Shown here: positions 23,278 to 34,340 of the stretch, piece after piece
Layout of the letters: every line of letters starts with the position of its first letter
Numbering within the stretch: position 1 is the first letter of the stretch
NCBI GenBank assembly: GCA_003342895.1
Contig: PTFA01000020.1
Span: forward strand, 6,031,644 to 6,095,643
Direction of reading: 5' to 3'
Origin: Casuarius casuarius
Taxonomy: Eukaryota; Chordata; Aves; Casuariiformes; Casuariidae
DNA length: 64,000 nt
The notes under the pieces: generated by a model
What the model was told of the DNA's origin: nothing
The model's input: only the letters and a program-made list of their open reading frames with translations
Databases searched by the model: none
Program-made: the position numbers and the translations under genes

Positions 23278-23280
<3 letters not shown>
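22600..23280 (+). mobile_element. Second retroviral leader (R-U5, PBS, 5' untranslated region)
   Basis: VAPB homology ends near 22,599. The next 150 bases contain ATTAAA (22,646-22,651) and a GT-rich tail, and close with CCATAACA (22,744-22,751). Four bases on, TGGCGACCCAGGTGGGAC looks like a primer binding site. About 500 bases of GTGAG-rich, stop-filled sequence follow, with GGTGAGTTC and GGTGAGTCT donor-like motifs, and then the A tract. This order (R-U5, CA end, PBS, leader) is that of a retroviral genomic RNA 5' end, and it differs from the Lys3 leader of the provirus itself. I infer a second virus, possibly gammaretrovirus-like, copackaged and joined by template switching. The family assignment is uncertain. 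Confidence 0.6.
22755..22772 (+). other. Second primer binding site, tRNA-Arg-like
   Basis: TGGCGACCCAGGTGGGAC begins with TGG, as required to pair with a tRNA CCA end. It resembles the complement of tRNA-Arg(UCU)-type 3' ends, with a few differences. It follows the inverted pair TGTTATGG (22,717-22,724) and CCATAACA (22,744-22,751). The second of these would be the 3' boundary of the foreign U5. Confidence 0.5.
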
Positions 23281-23330
<50 letters not shown>

Positions 23331-23331
23331 A
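23281..23331 (+). repeat. Poly(A) tract, A37-G-A13
   Basis: A 51 bp A tract separates the second leader from pol-derived sequence. It directly follows GTGTGTGATT. It may be a captured poly(A) tail, an expanded A run native to that leader, or a template-switch product. Homopolymer length may also be affected by assembly error. Confidence 0.9.
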
Positions 23332-23449
23332 GGTTGGTCCAACTGTGTCAGGAGGATTGCCCATTCCTGACAAAGGAGGAAAACCCAGCAGAACCCAGCA
23401 AGGGACTTTTGATCAGCAGGCTAAATTGTCCCATGATTTTTTTTTTTTT
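23332..23449 (+). other. Unassigned retroviral segment before integrase
   Basis: After the A tract there is a stretch open in one frame (CQEDCPFLTKEENPAEPSKG) that I cannot place with confidence. It may be the RNase H to integrase linker or foreign sequence. It ends in a T13 run (23,437-23,449) adjoining the integrase zinc-binding part. Confidence 0.4.
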
Positions 23450-24250
23450 CTTCACGAAAATGCAAAAGCGCCACAAAAAACTTATCATATCACAAGGGAC
23501 TAGGCCCAAAACATTATTCGAAGTTGCCCTGATTGCCAAAATGTATCCCCGTTACCACCCTACTTAGGGACCAGCCCTCGAGGCCTGCAACCGTGCAATG
23601 TCTGGCAGACAGACGTTACCCATTATCCCTTATTCGGAAGATTGAAATATGTCCATGTCTCTGTAGATACCTTTTCCCATTACGTTGTCACTACTGCCTA
23701 TGCTGGGGGGAAAAAAAAAAAAGAAAGCCGTGATGTATGTCGTCACTGGCTTGCCTGTTTTGCCACGATGGGAGTTCCCACTCTAATTAAAACTGACAAT
23801 GGTCCCGCGTACACTGCACAACGAACGTGGGCATTTCTCCAAACCTGGGGGGTCACTCATGTGACCGGAATTCCCTATTCCCCAACTGGCCAGGTAATAG
23901 TGGAATGTACCCATCGTACTATAAAAAACACGCTTGAAGAACAAAAAAGGGGGAATAGCCCCGGTGCCGCCCCACAAGAGCAGCTACGGAAAGCCTTATA
24001 TGTTCTCAACCTCTTAAACTGTTATGCGGACCAAAGTGCAGTTAATAAGCATTTCTCATGCCCTACGTGGCGAGAACAGCCTCGGGTTCACTACAAGAAC
24101 CTGGAAACAGGTCAATGGAGTGAACCAGTAGACTTAATAATGTGGGGGAAAGGTTATGCTTGTGTCTCCACAGGTAACGGGCCTCGTTGGATGCCTGCAC
24201 GGCTGATTCGACCTGTTGACGCATCCCTCGAAACACCAAACGAGGACTGA
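23450..24250 (+). pseudogene. pol: Integrase domain of pol, defective
   Basis: Integrase inserts proviral DNA into host chromosomes. In frame 2 the zinc-binding part shows candidate His codons at 23,453 and 23,486 and a CPDC pair at 23,525-23,536. The catalytic core follows: WQTD with Asp at 23,612, TDNGPAY with Asp at 23,795, and GQVIVECTHRTIK with Glu at 23,903. The last two are 35 residues apart, the D,D35E signature. A C-terminal part with GYACVSTGNGPRWMPARL follows, then TGA at 24,248-24,250. Defects are a TAG at 23,501-23,503 within the zinc-binding part, an A-rich expansion at 23,711-23,727 that adds lysines, and no upstream protease or reverse transcriptase. It is class II in character and cannot be made as a normal Pol protein. 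Confidence 0.9.
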
Positions 24251-24263
24251 GAGCCAGTTAAGA

Positions 24264-24545
24264 TGAGCCCGTTTCAGGGTATTTTCTGGCAATATCTGCC
24301 TGCCTCGTGCAGGGTCAATATCTATTCATAAAAGCTTACAGCGACTACATGACCTTACTAAGTTGTAGATAGAATCAGAGTGGAACCCTTTTGAGGGATA
24401 GGACTGGATGTTAGGTTTGGGGTCATGGGTTAAGAAGGTACTGGCGTGTGGATTGGTAACCTTGCTAAGATTTCTAGCCCTTGCTATCTACCTCCCTTGC
24501 TTAATAAGCCTTATGCAGAGAATGACTCGAAGGGCTTTGCATTAA
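24264..24545 (+). pseudogene. env: Env remnant, mainly TM C-terminal end
   Basis: An ATG at about 24,264 starts a short frame that may be the env signal region, but nearly all of env (SU and most of TM) is deleted. From 24,330 a frame shows LQRLHDLTKL, a stop, then ESEWNPFEG, another stop, and from 24,402 GSWVKK followed by a hydrophobic stretch and LMQRMTRRALH before TAA at 24,543-24,545. The hydrophobic run with basic tail is the membrane anchor and cytoplasmic end of a class II retroviral TM protein. Two internal stops and the deletion make it non-functional. Confidence 0.75.
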
Positions 24546-24596
24546 GTCCTTGCTGTACAAATACACGCTGCACTGGCAATATTTAGTTTAGAAAAT

Positions 24597-24610
24597 AAAA
24601 AAGGGGGAGA
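24597..24610 (+). other. Polypurine tract
   Basis: AAAAAAGGGGGAGA directly abuts the TG of the 3' LTR. This is the plus-strand primer site for reverse transcription, intact and in the correct place. Confidence 0.93.
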
Positions 24611-24848
24611 TGCAGGGGCAGACAGTGAGGGATTGGACAAGATAGAGTTCAGGAGCCAAAAGCCTTGGGAGGAATAAATAGCAGTATGTAGATAAGGTAG
24701 TAGCTGCACGGGATGAGAAGGAGTGATGATGGGAACTTGACCTTCGGGAAAGTACCGATCCGGGCTACAGCTTATATATAGGGCTTGCTTGCTTGAATAA
24801 AGTTGATTCTGATCCAGCACATCGGAGTCCGTGAATCAGACCGCCACA
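24611..24848 (+). repeat. 3' LTR (238 bp)
   Basis: Begins TGCAGGGGCAGACAGTGAGG and ends GACCGCCACA. It is the same length as the 5' copy, with three substitutions and no gaps. Promoter and polyadenylation motifs are retained, so it could still drive or end transcripts outward into the flank at 24,849 onward. Confidence 0.97.
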
Positions 24849-24854
24849 TATTAT
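24849..24854. repeat. Target site duplication, right copy (TATTAT)
   Basis: Exact copy of 20,887-20,892, directly following the CA end of the 3' LTR. Confidence 0.95.
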
Positions 24855-27800
24855 GACTGAAACAGGATAAGGGGAACTCATATGAATAGTTATGCTGGCA
24901 GACCTGAGGGTAAAGTAACCTCTGGCAGAGCACAGCAAGGCAGGCTGCTAGCAAGTCACTGGAGATGGCCTGGAAAAAATCTTTTAACCTATACTTGCAG
25001 CTTGGAGACTGTATGGGTATGCCTTCACCATACCTTGCTCAGGGCTGCACCTTAAACCACAAGCTGGATCTTGAAAGAAACCTGTTAAAATGGATCTTTT
25101 ATAGCACATACATGAGTCTCTGAAGATCACTGCAACTAAGTCTAACATCAGCTTCAGGGTTAAGCTTCAGGGGGGGAAGAGGGGCCAAAAACATTTTTAG
25201 AATGGCCAAAAACACTTTTAGGAATATTTTTTAATTCCAGGAATACTTTCTTTTGCATATGTTTCATTTTATGCATACTGTCACTGAAAAATAAAATCAG
25301 GAAAAGAACAGTGGTGCTGTGGGGTTAGCAGCTGATTTGTCACTGCTATCACAGCTGCTCTGTGAACATGTGTGTGTGCGCATGTGTTTATGTGTACAAA
25401 ATTTCCTGGTCCTAATAGTGCATGACTCTACCCTTACACGAAATCTCTGAATGAGTAAGCAGCAAGTGGCACTACCCAAAACCACTCTGCAGCAATAATA
25501 CGAGAAAACAGCAAAGGATTCTGGATATAGATAAGTGCCTTACTGAGATGGAGCCTTTTTCAGGTACTCACCATTTTTCCTTGATGACCTTATTCAGAAG
25601 CCAGGATTTTCCAGAATTTGAGCACAGCATGATTTGAGCAGGGCTGTGCTGACATATTCTTACACCTTTATTAGCATCATCTGCAGTTCTGTAGAGCAAG
25701 CAGCATGCTATACCTCGTGTCTCATTTTTTGTAGAGATTTGAAATCACATATTCTTTTTCCTTGGAGAGCAATCACTGAGGTATAGTGTCTTCCCCTGGT
25801 GATGTTGCTTGCTGTGGAACAGCCTTCATTAAATCAGTCAACATCCATGTCCCTCAGTTCAACCTAGAATAATTCTGACAACTAAACAAGAGGCTACCTC
25901 CTCACGACAGCATGCATATACTCAAGGATTATGTTAATCAAAGTATTTGAAATGCAGAAATTTTCCTCTCTTATTTATACATCTCTCTATTTACCTGCCC
26001 AGTCTGTATAACAAAACTTTCAGAGTTCCTGCTGGAGGTAGCTACAAGATATCATGGTCAACCTGCTGAAAATTTTAAGTAAAGAGACCTCCAGAAATTT
26101 ATTTGACCTTTTTTTTTTCAAAATAGAGATGCAAAATGGCTGTCTGGTATACCCCATATGAATGCAAAGTAGTTTCACTAAACTTAGCCCAGGCATTTCA
26201 CTTATTAAAGCTACATTGCGACTATGCAAAACAATGCCTCACCAGCTACAGATTCCAGGAAGAAGTCTTGTTGTCTAGAAGTGCTTTTGATGGCACAAAC
26301 CTGGCAAAAGCAGCTCTGCTGCTTCGTGTTCAAACCACCTCCCATATGCAAAAAATGGTTACGACCAGTGTAAGGTGAAAAAGAGAATATTTAGGGGTTA
26401 ACTGAGGCAAAGGAGTAGCACAAGAGAACCTATCTCTACAAGTGGAAATCACACAAACCATACCAATGGTGTTGAGTTAGACTACACCACTCCCTGCTCT
26501 TGCACACAGACTGCAGTCCCCAAACTGGACAACACAGGTATCTCTCTCCGGGCTTCTCTCTTACTGTACTTGAGCACATGTGGCCGAGTATTTGAATAGG
26601 ACTAAAACATGATGATACAGTGATGTCTGAGAACAGAACTTAGTGCTTTTGCAAACAACTGGTTTGAAATTCTCTGTCAATGGACCCATGTCTATCAAGG
26701 AAACAAGCACTATCACCAAAAAGCATCGAGTCTGCCTCCAATGTGGTTGCTACCAGCCACCCAGCCTCGCTCAAATCCCAGTAGCAGGACTGTTCATGGG
26801 ACAAAAAGACTGCCTATTGTGTGTGTCTATTTTAACACTTTGCTTCTCAGCAAGGACTGCTAAAGAACAGAATTTTCCCTGTTGATTTTTGACAATTCAC
26901 TGCAAGGTGCTTTCACAGTCTTATTTCAGATGATGTGAAATGGCGTGGCAGTGATCACACCTACAAAGTAAAGAAACACATATATTGTTAATAATACCCT
27001 GGGCCCTTCAGTCTTTTCTCTCTCTCATATTTGAATCTACAGTATTCTTTCTAGTTTCACTTATGGATTAGACCACTTCAGACAGGAAAATAAGCTGGCT
27101 GCTGCTGAGTCTGCTTTAGCATGTACAAACCCCTTGAATAGTACATGCAAATCAAAGACTCTGGCTGCAAAGAAACAGAGCAAAAAGGAGAAAAGGTGAA
27201 ATGCTGGCCTTGCTGAAGTTAGTGGTAGGAAGCACACTGAGTATAACCAGTGCCAGGATTTCACTCCAAAATAGCATCTTATACTAGCAACAACATGAAT
27301 GTATATTAAGGAATTACAGTGCAGAGACACCCTTAAGTTAACAGAAAAGCAGAAGTAATCACAGGAGCTCTACTGACATCCAGTTCCTTCAGAAGTAGTG
27401 TATAATCATAATACTATACGAGTTTTTAAATTATTTGTGTTTCTTGCTCTCAAAAAAGTTCTTGCTAATATAAAGCAGGTTTTAGTAAACCTGCGTAACT
27501 TATTAGTTGGAATTTGCCTGGAATAATGGGTAAGTCAATTTTAAAGATTTTAAATTATGTCAACTACAATTTAAAAACATAAAACTGCTAATACCTTAAT
27601 TACATAGTAGATATAGTTCTTATTTCTGCTAATTCTTTGTTTTGTTTGCTGTTGTGATCATTAATCATAACTACATGTGTGAAGGAACAAATAGACTACA
27701 TTCAGATCACGATGAGAATGTAAAAGTCAAACACTTTTTTTTGGCATATGCATTTTACCACACAAGTATTTATTACTAGGAAAATACAGCAATGCCTGAC

Positions 27801-28440
27801 AGTTATTATGAGGGATCTGCCAGAGCAGACTGAAGCATTCTAACATTTCGATTAGAATTTAGATGTGTTTACTCCATGGTTACGTTATACCCAACAATTA
27901 AATCCTATAACTAGATACTTCTCTATTGACTGTGAAGACAAATCTGTGATATGCCTTGTGTGAATAAGTTGAGAAAGTCCTCTTTAATCATATTGAAAAT
28001 GTTTTTCTCTGCTCAGGGAAAGAGCTTAATGCAACTTGTGGGTGAATCCTCTAATCTGTGTTCTTCTTTATGTTGTGCAAGAATAAGTCCTTTGGCTTGA
28101 ACAAGACAGCTAATGTGTATATAAAAAACAGGACTGTATATGCAGAGGTGATACATAACTAATAAAGAGTGACTAAATAAAATACTGCCAATGTTCTTTA
28201 GCAAAACACATTCAAACTGAGAAAAGCATAATTTTTGCTTCTAACTTGTGTTCCATACCATAAGTATCTGTGCTAACTTGTAAATATTACGTAGAAACTG
28301 TAAAAAATGCAAAAATAACCTCAGAATTTGTGATTTTTAAACTTGCAATTTTCAGCCTCCAAGTATGAACAGCAAATGAGCTTTGACATTTCTAAGGTGC
28401 AAAACTTGAAATCAGTGTAATATAAGCAACACTCTTATTT
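24855..28440. other. Non-coding interval
   Basis: AT-rich flank of the provirus with no recognised gene or repeat. A short GT-rich patch (about 25,360-25,395) is a weak microsatellite. Confidence 0.5.
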
Positions 28441-28449
28441 TGGGCCATG

Positions 28450-28745
28450 AAGCAGTTACGCCACAGGTCTGTAGGATCATGAATAGCATGGAAGAGGACA
28501 AGAGAGAGCAACTGACCCATTTGTTGTTCATAGTAAAAATCAAGGGGACAATGAATAAGCTCATGAGACAGCTAGTTTAAAAGAAAGCAAAAAGGATATC
28601 CTCAGCTGTGAAACTCTATATTACTCTATAACCGCCCTACTCTCTTATTTTTCCCTAGGCATCTATTACTGGTATTGCTGATTACAGGGTACTGGGCTCA
28701 GTGGGCCTTTGGTCTGACCTAGTATGATCATTCTTATGATTTTAT
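28450..28745 (+). mobile_element. Old CR1/L3-like LINE 3' end
   Basis: It ends with GGGTACTGGGCTCAGTGGGC, then CTTTGGTCTGACCTAGTATG and ATCATTCTTATG. This is the characteristic 3' terminus of the older CR1/L3-type LINEs. The upstream part is diverged, and its boundary near 28,450 is approximate. Confidence 0.75.
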
Positions 28746-29129
28746 ATCACAGTGATTAGCAAATTAGAGGATAAACAATGAGATGGGTGGCATCACTGCT
28801 GTGTTAGGACATGTGTGTGTAGCTTTTCTGAGGTACTGCTGCTCTAGGACAGAGCGGTGATAGCTCCCACTTGCAGCAAGAATAAAAGCCTCTTCTGAGA
28901 GTTCGGATTGCATGTGAGTTCTGTCTGAAAAGGACATGTGGGAAGTGGGAAAAGGAACAACTCTTACACTCTTCAAATCTGTAAAGTGAGGCAAATATAA
29001 TTTTTGTGCTAGAGAAGACTGCATTTATTATTCCAGATGTTCTGAGGTGATTTATTTCTCAGCTTCTTCACTTTTTGCAGGCTATTTACAAACAGAGCTA
29101 GCTTTCTGCTGTGGTATTTCTTAGAAATT

Positions 29130-29370
29130 GGAAATTCAGGGCTTGAAGGAACCTGCAGAGACTATCCAATACAACCTTCTCTTCACTGTGCCATGATTAG
29201 GGGTGTTTTGTCTAATCTCTTTTTAAAAATAACCTCCAGTGAACAAGGTTCCAAAACCAGTTTGGGTAGTTTGCTTTCTCTTCTCATAAAGGATTTCTCT
29301 ACTATCTAATTTAAAGCTTATTTCCTGCAAATTAAGGTAATTACTTCTAATCTTTTGCATACTGGAAAAA
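29130..29370 (-). mobile_element. CR1-type LINE 3' fragment
   Basis: Read on the plus strand it is the reverse complement of a CR1 tail. It shows GCTTGAAGGAACCTGCAGAG, TATCCAATACAACC, later TTCTCATAAAGGATTTC and TATCTAATTTAAAGC. The order corresponds to the usual reverse-strand CR1 phrase of the type 'ggaaggaacctctggagaccatccagtccaacc'. It is diverged and without coding potential. Confidence 0.75.
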
Positions 29371-32300
29371 AGTAGGAATAAACTAACTTAAAACCAATCA
29401 ACCAAAGGGGTTTACCAATCAAATAAATATAAGGGCCATCAAACCACAGCCAGTGTGTACTGCATGTCTGATTTCCTTGCCCATGACTTCAACAAATGAG
29501 GGCTCAGGTCCCCACACTTCCCCCTTTTCCATACCTAATAAACACTTCACCTCCCCAGTCTCATGCCATACTTTTCTATAACATGTTCGAGAACCTTATC
29601 CCCCTATTCTTTTAGTTTGGCTGTTGTCTTATTGTCTAAACCTGCCTTTTAAATACCATCTTCCCACTGTTTCCCAGCAAGTTGCTACTGCCATCTACTC
29701 CATCCATACGTAATACCTGCCAGCCTCTCTTGCCTATCAGCACACAATGAAACTGCAGTGCAATGAGCCAGACTAACTGCTTTGTGAGTACATTTGTCAG
29801 GCCATATGTTGTACAGACTTCATTCACACAAATCATTCCAGGGTCTCAGGTAGTTTAACTGCTGAGTATTCAGCACCCACTCTGTGGCATGGGTCAACTG
29901 AGCTAGAGAGAATTTTTCTAATTACTTGAGCAATCACAAACATTTTAAGTAACGCTTTAACAAAATAACAAATAGTAAATATTATTTCTAATACACAAAT
30001 CTGGAAAAGTGCACATAAAATACAGCCCTTCTGAAAACATTTCCAAAAGCAAAGAGCCATTCACATATAGGTTTACAAATGTCAAACAGAAAGCAATATA
30101 AACATGATTTATATGAATTATTGCTTGAAAATGGACAAATATTTGTTATTCTTATTTCTGCTGTGTTCAGCTAACACTCTTTGTTGTCCAGGAAACTCTT
30201 GATCTAGTAAAGCACTTAAGCACATACTGACATTCCATTTAATGGAAAAGAACCACAAGCTGAACATAAAAAAAAAATCAGAGGAAGTAGCTATAGCACA
30301 AAGCCCACCCCCCAAATAATGCTGTTTCTAAATACAATTCACACAATTATTTCATTCTTAAACTCATAATAAACACACAGAAAGGAAAAAATAAATATCT
30401 TTACCTATGAAGCAAAAGAAAAAAGTGGTTAACATTTTCAATCATCCTTTTGCATTAGGAATTAATTTTTGTTTTGCTGAAGTCAAATGAAAATATCTCT
30501 TTGGCTTTCATGAAGTCTAGATCCTGGGAAGAAACTGCTTTTATGCTTCTGTTTGCGTAGAATGTCAATCGATGTGTAAAGTTAAAAGGTGCCATAGCAC
30601 TCTTCTCTACTGTTACCAAGAAAGATAACTGGCTTGAGAAGATTTACAGACAGACAGAATCTGTCATTTCCTCTGTATTTACAGCTCTTACATAGTCTCA
30701 CTACTGCAGGTCTTATACGCCTCGCACTCTTCAATGTATTTATTCACAGATAAAGATAATGTAGTGATACGCTACTGTTTTTGCGCTATAGACCAGGAGC
30801 TCAGAAGCTGCTAGTCACTTGCCAAGGGTCACACGGGAAATGTACGGTAGAGCAATCTCAGACTCTCTCCTTACCTCTTCAGTCACCCGTCTGCTCCCTG
30901 CCATGCTACCAGAAGGGAGGCCAGCCCTCTGGGCATGTGTCTGCTGACCCCTCTGGCTCGCCAGCCCCGTGGCCACTCATGGCACCACAGCAGTCACTCA
31001 GTGGTGAGTGTCACTTACACCCCTTGCAAAGTGAAACTCAGGCAAAGAAGTTGTGGAAAAATGACTGTGTCATCCAACAAAATTCAGGTTCTCAGTCTCA
31101 ACTGACTTGTGATTATTGTTACTCTTATTAAGGGCTCGAACTAAAGTAAGGAAGGTCTGTCAGTTTATACCAGCTGAGGAGGTAACCTTTTACTCACACA
31201 TTTGCTGATTTTAATGGGCATAACTGCATCAATGCATTAATGATTTTTTTTTGCAGTTTATAAAAACAGCTTTTCTTGAAATTTCCTTATTTCCCCTATT
31301 ACAAAGCAAGTGATGTGCTCAAAACTGAACTGCGTGTCTTCGTTTGGGCTATGAAAGTTCTCTGGGTATCAGAGGCACCCTTGCCACTACAAGCGGTTTC
31401 ACATGAGTTAATTTACACAGCATCGCAGAGCCATAGGCCAGGATATGAATTTAAATTGCACTGGTTAGTTCTGCATTAAGTCAATGTGGATGCTAAGTTT
31501 TAGCCTAAGCTCAAGATGTGAGACTATACTGCTATTTTACTCTATGAGATCTTCTATCCAGTGAAAGAGTGCAACACCATTCAACTCCATAAATTCACTC
31601 TCCAGCTTAAGACACTGTAATATACTTTTGGTAACAAGCCTTATACTCAGGTGGCTGACTTTTCACACAGCTACAACGAAACAGGAAAACAGAATACAAT
31701 GAATAAATGAAGGTTCGTAGTGGCCAGCTTTGATTAATCAGTGCTAAAAACTGTCACTACAGGCATACATACATCAAATATATCAGTTAAAAACAGGTTT
31801 AAACAATAAGGCCATATATCTAGACTAGTAAATTAAACAATGCCTAGGATACTCCCAGGCACTGAAATGCTACTGTTTATGCAGAGAAATTGGCTTTGGC
31901 CCTGGCCAAAGTTTGGCAGCTAGAACGTTTCAGGCGCCGTTCCCAGTAGGTAGTTTGCGTGTGAACAAGCATAAACAAGGGCTATTCCAGCTAGTCGCAG
32001 CAGTAGGAATCTTCCTGGGCAGGTTCGATTCATTAGAACAAACATAGCGTAAGTGTGACATTTTCTGTAATTAGGATCTCTTTTGTTTCAAGCACTTAAA
32101 TTTCTGAAGACTCAGCTCTGTGGGGAGTGCTGTTTAAATTGCTGTTCAGAGAACCTTCTTTGCACCCGAGAAGGACATAAGAAAAAAGAAATATGAAAAA
32201 TATCATTGAAGTAAGAGGAGGATGGAAATACACCTCACTGTAACACATAACAGATCAAATACATGGCAAAGGCCGTGAACCCTAACGATTAAGTTTCCCA

Positions 32301-33400
32301 GAGTCCCCTAGCATCATACAGTTCTCAGCACTGGATTTAGCTATGGTACTGATGAGCAAAGAGTTTATAAGGCTTGGGGCTGTGCAGCAGTTTGACCTCT
32401 CCCTTACCATACTACGGGGAGTGCAATACCACAATCAGGTGGTACTTCTGTACTTCAGAACCTCCCTACTTCTCATGCTTTACCTAATAGCATTGACTGG
32501 GACTCTTTTGGTGGCAGGGATTCTTGACAACTGACATTCCAAATTATTTTGGAGTGATTTGAAATGCTGGCTGAAAAGGAGAAAGATACCGTCACAGAGC
32601 TCCATGAAATGCACTGTTCTTCCATGCAGGTGTGCAGACCAAAGGGTGAACCACAACAGACCTCTCACTGTCACTGTAGTGTTCTTTCAAAAGGCCTTTT
32701 ACCTCACGTTGGTTCTCACACTTCGATTTTTTTTTAAGGACACCTCAGCTTCGCCAGAGGGGTCTGAATTAATTTCAACTAAACTCTTCTGTGCAAGAAA
32801 TGCAAATACCTTATTTGTATTTCACTGCAGTATACATATAAGCTACATAAATACAAAATCAATAAAGTCAATACAATAGTAGTATTAGTTCTGGTGGTAT
32901 TTGCACTATATTAACTTGCTTCACAAATATAGTAGACTATTTTTGCGTGCCTAAATCTTTATTGTTACTGTATTTAGTTTTATTATTAGATAAATGACCT
33001 ACTATTTCAATTTGTCAGAAATATTAACTTATCACAGATAAGCCTATGGTTGCAAAATAATTATGACACCCAAAATAACCCAGACAGATTAGACTCATTT
33101 GAACTGGTGAACTGTTACCTCATTTTTTTAATGACAAAAAATGTCATTAAAGAGAAAATAAAACTCTGCAAACCAGGAACCATTGCCACTAAAATGTGAG
33201 CACATACTGCCCAAGAAGGGAGGTGGCTAAGATAAATGAAGGATGCCTTGACTAAAGGGTGACTAGCTTTCAGAAGTCTATCCAGTGGCAAAAATGCAAA
33301 AGAAATAGCAAGTACAGTGAAAACGAGCACCACCAATCTGTGTGAAAAGTGGAAAAAGTGGGAAGCTGACAGTCTATACACACTTAAACAAATATCAAAA
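29370..33400. other. Non-coding interval
   Basis: No recognised gene. It includes one MIR-like relic (30,811-30,880) and a short hairpin AATGACA/TGTCATT near 33,130-33,149. Several open frames of 60-116 codons have no family features. Confidence 0.45.
30811..30880 (-). repeat. MIR-like SINE relic
   Basis: CTAGTCACTTGCCAAGGGTC followed by ACACGGGAAATGTACGG and AGAGCAATCTCAGACTCT follows the reverse-strand MIR core (acttgcccaaggtcacacagc, then the 'gagc..ggattcgaac' box). It is diverged. Confidence 0.45.
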
Positions 33401-33419
33401 GGTAAAGACTTGGACTTAC

Positions 33420-33499
33420 CTTTGACTGTTTTCGTACACACCAAATACTAATAATGACAATAATAATAAGGAACACAAAGAAAATACTGAGTCCTGCCA
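33420..33499 (-). CDS. Candidate transmembrane exon of an unidentified membrane protein gene
   Basis: On the minus strand, CTTTTGCTCTTTCAG precedes an 80 bp open exon that ends at AAAG followed by GTAAGT. Read in phase 1 (two bases, then codons) it begins AGLSIFFVFL, continues as a strongly hydrophobic run rich in Ile, Val and Phe, and ends in WCVRKQSK, a stop-transfer basic tail. This is the shape of a single-pass type I membrane segment. Its start phase matches the 39 bp exon at 34,970-35,008, and it ends in phase 0, the usual pattern for a TM exon before a cytoplasmic tail. I do not recognise the protein, and no tail exon was found downstream. Confidence 0.45.
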
Positions 33500-34340
33500 C
33501 TGAAAGAGCAAAAGAAAGGTACCATTACTCAAGTCATTAAGAGAAGGAAATAATTACTACCTGCATTGGTGATGCAACACAGAATAGTTATATGCTACAG
33601 TAGAACCTAGATCTTTATTTTTCCTCTAAACAAAAGTCTGTTTCAAATCTGGATAAGCACAGAAATGAACCGAGCATATTACAACTCATTACAGTCAGTA
33701 ATTATTTTTGGCAGGCAAAGTAACTTTCATCTTGATTAAACTCTAACAAATCAGCTCCACACAACCCACCTCTAACACATTCTAAAGCATCTGTTCAGCC
33801 ATGATAGTTAATAGTATGCTTAGAAACATATTTCTAAGCAGAAAATTTGTTTTATTTGAAAGAACTTACAAAGCCTATCCCTTTTCATTTTTCTTTGAAG
33901 CATTCTGAAGTGAAACGCTTTTTACAATTTTATCAACAATTTCTGTGAGCCCACCTTGAGGATGTTTGGAACACTTTAAGACCAAAGCAGCTTTGCTTAT
34001 GAAGGAATTTAAGCAATGTGCTTTGTTTGTTTGACTGTGCTTCTCCTTTCAGGTTTCCTTGCATTTTTACAACTGTTACCCAGCAGAATAATAGATTAGA
34101 TACATAACACAAAGAAAAGAGTTTGTCTAGTTATTCATATAAAAAAAAAGCTGATTGTTAATTTTTAAGTAATAGTAATAATGCTATGTTAATGTTAATG
34201 ATGCTGTTTAATAATATTTCAATTAATAATACTGTAATATATGTTAATATTCATATAATATACTGTTAAATAACATTTATTTCTAGTCTGAAAACAGATG
34301 TGTAATTGTAAAACAATAGCAAAGATTTCCCTGATTTTAC

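Larger units (their letters stand above)
20893..24848 (+). mobile_element. Mosaic class II endogenous retrovirus carrying a VAPB cDNA fragment
   Basis: A complete proviral shell: 5' LTR, tRNA-Lys3-type primer binding site, leader, polypurine tract, 3' LTR and flanking TATTAT duplications. The interior is rearranged. Gag stops after a matrix-like part. The 5' end of a spliced host VAPB mRNA follows, then a second retroviral leader with its own primer binding site, a long A tract, an integrase domain and an env TM remnant. Protease, reverse transcriptase, capsid, nucleocapsid and env SU are absent. It could move only with proteins supplied in trans. Gene capture by template switching during reverse transcription is the known route by which retroviruses acquire cellular sequences, and this structure fits it. 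The LTRs differ at 3 of 238 positions, so the insertion is fairly young. Confidence 0.95.
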
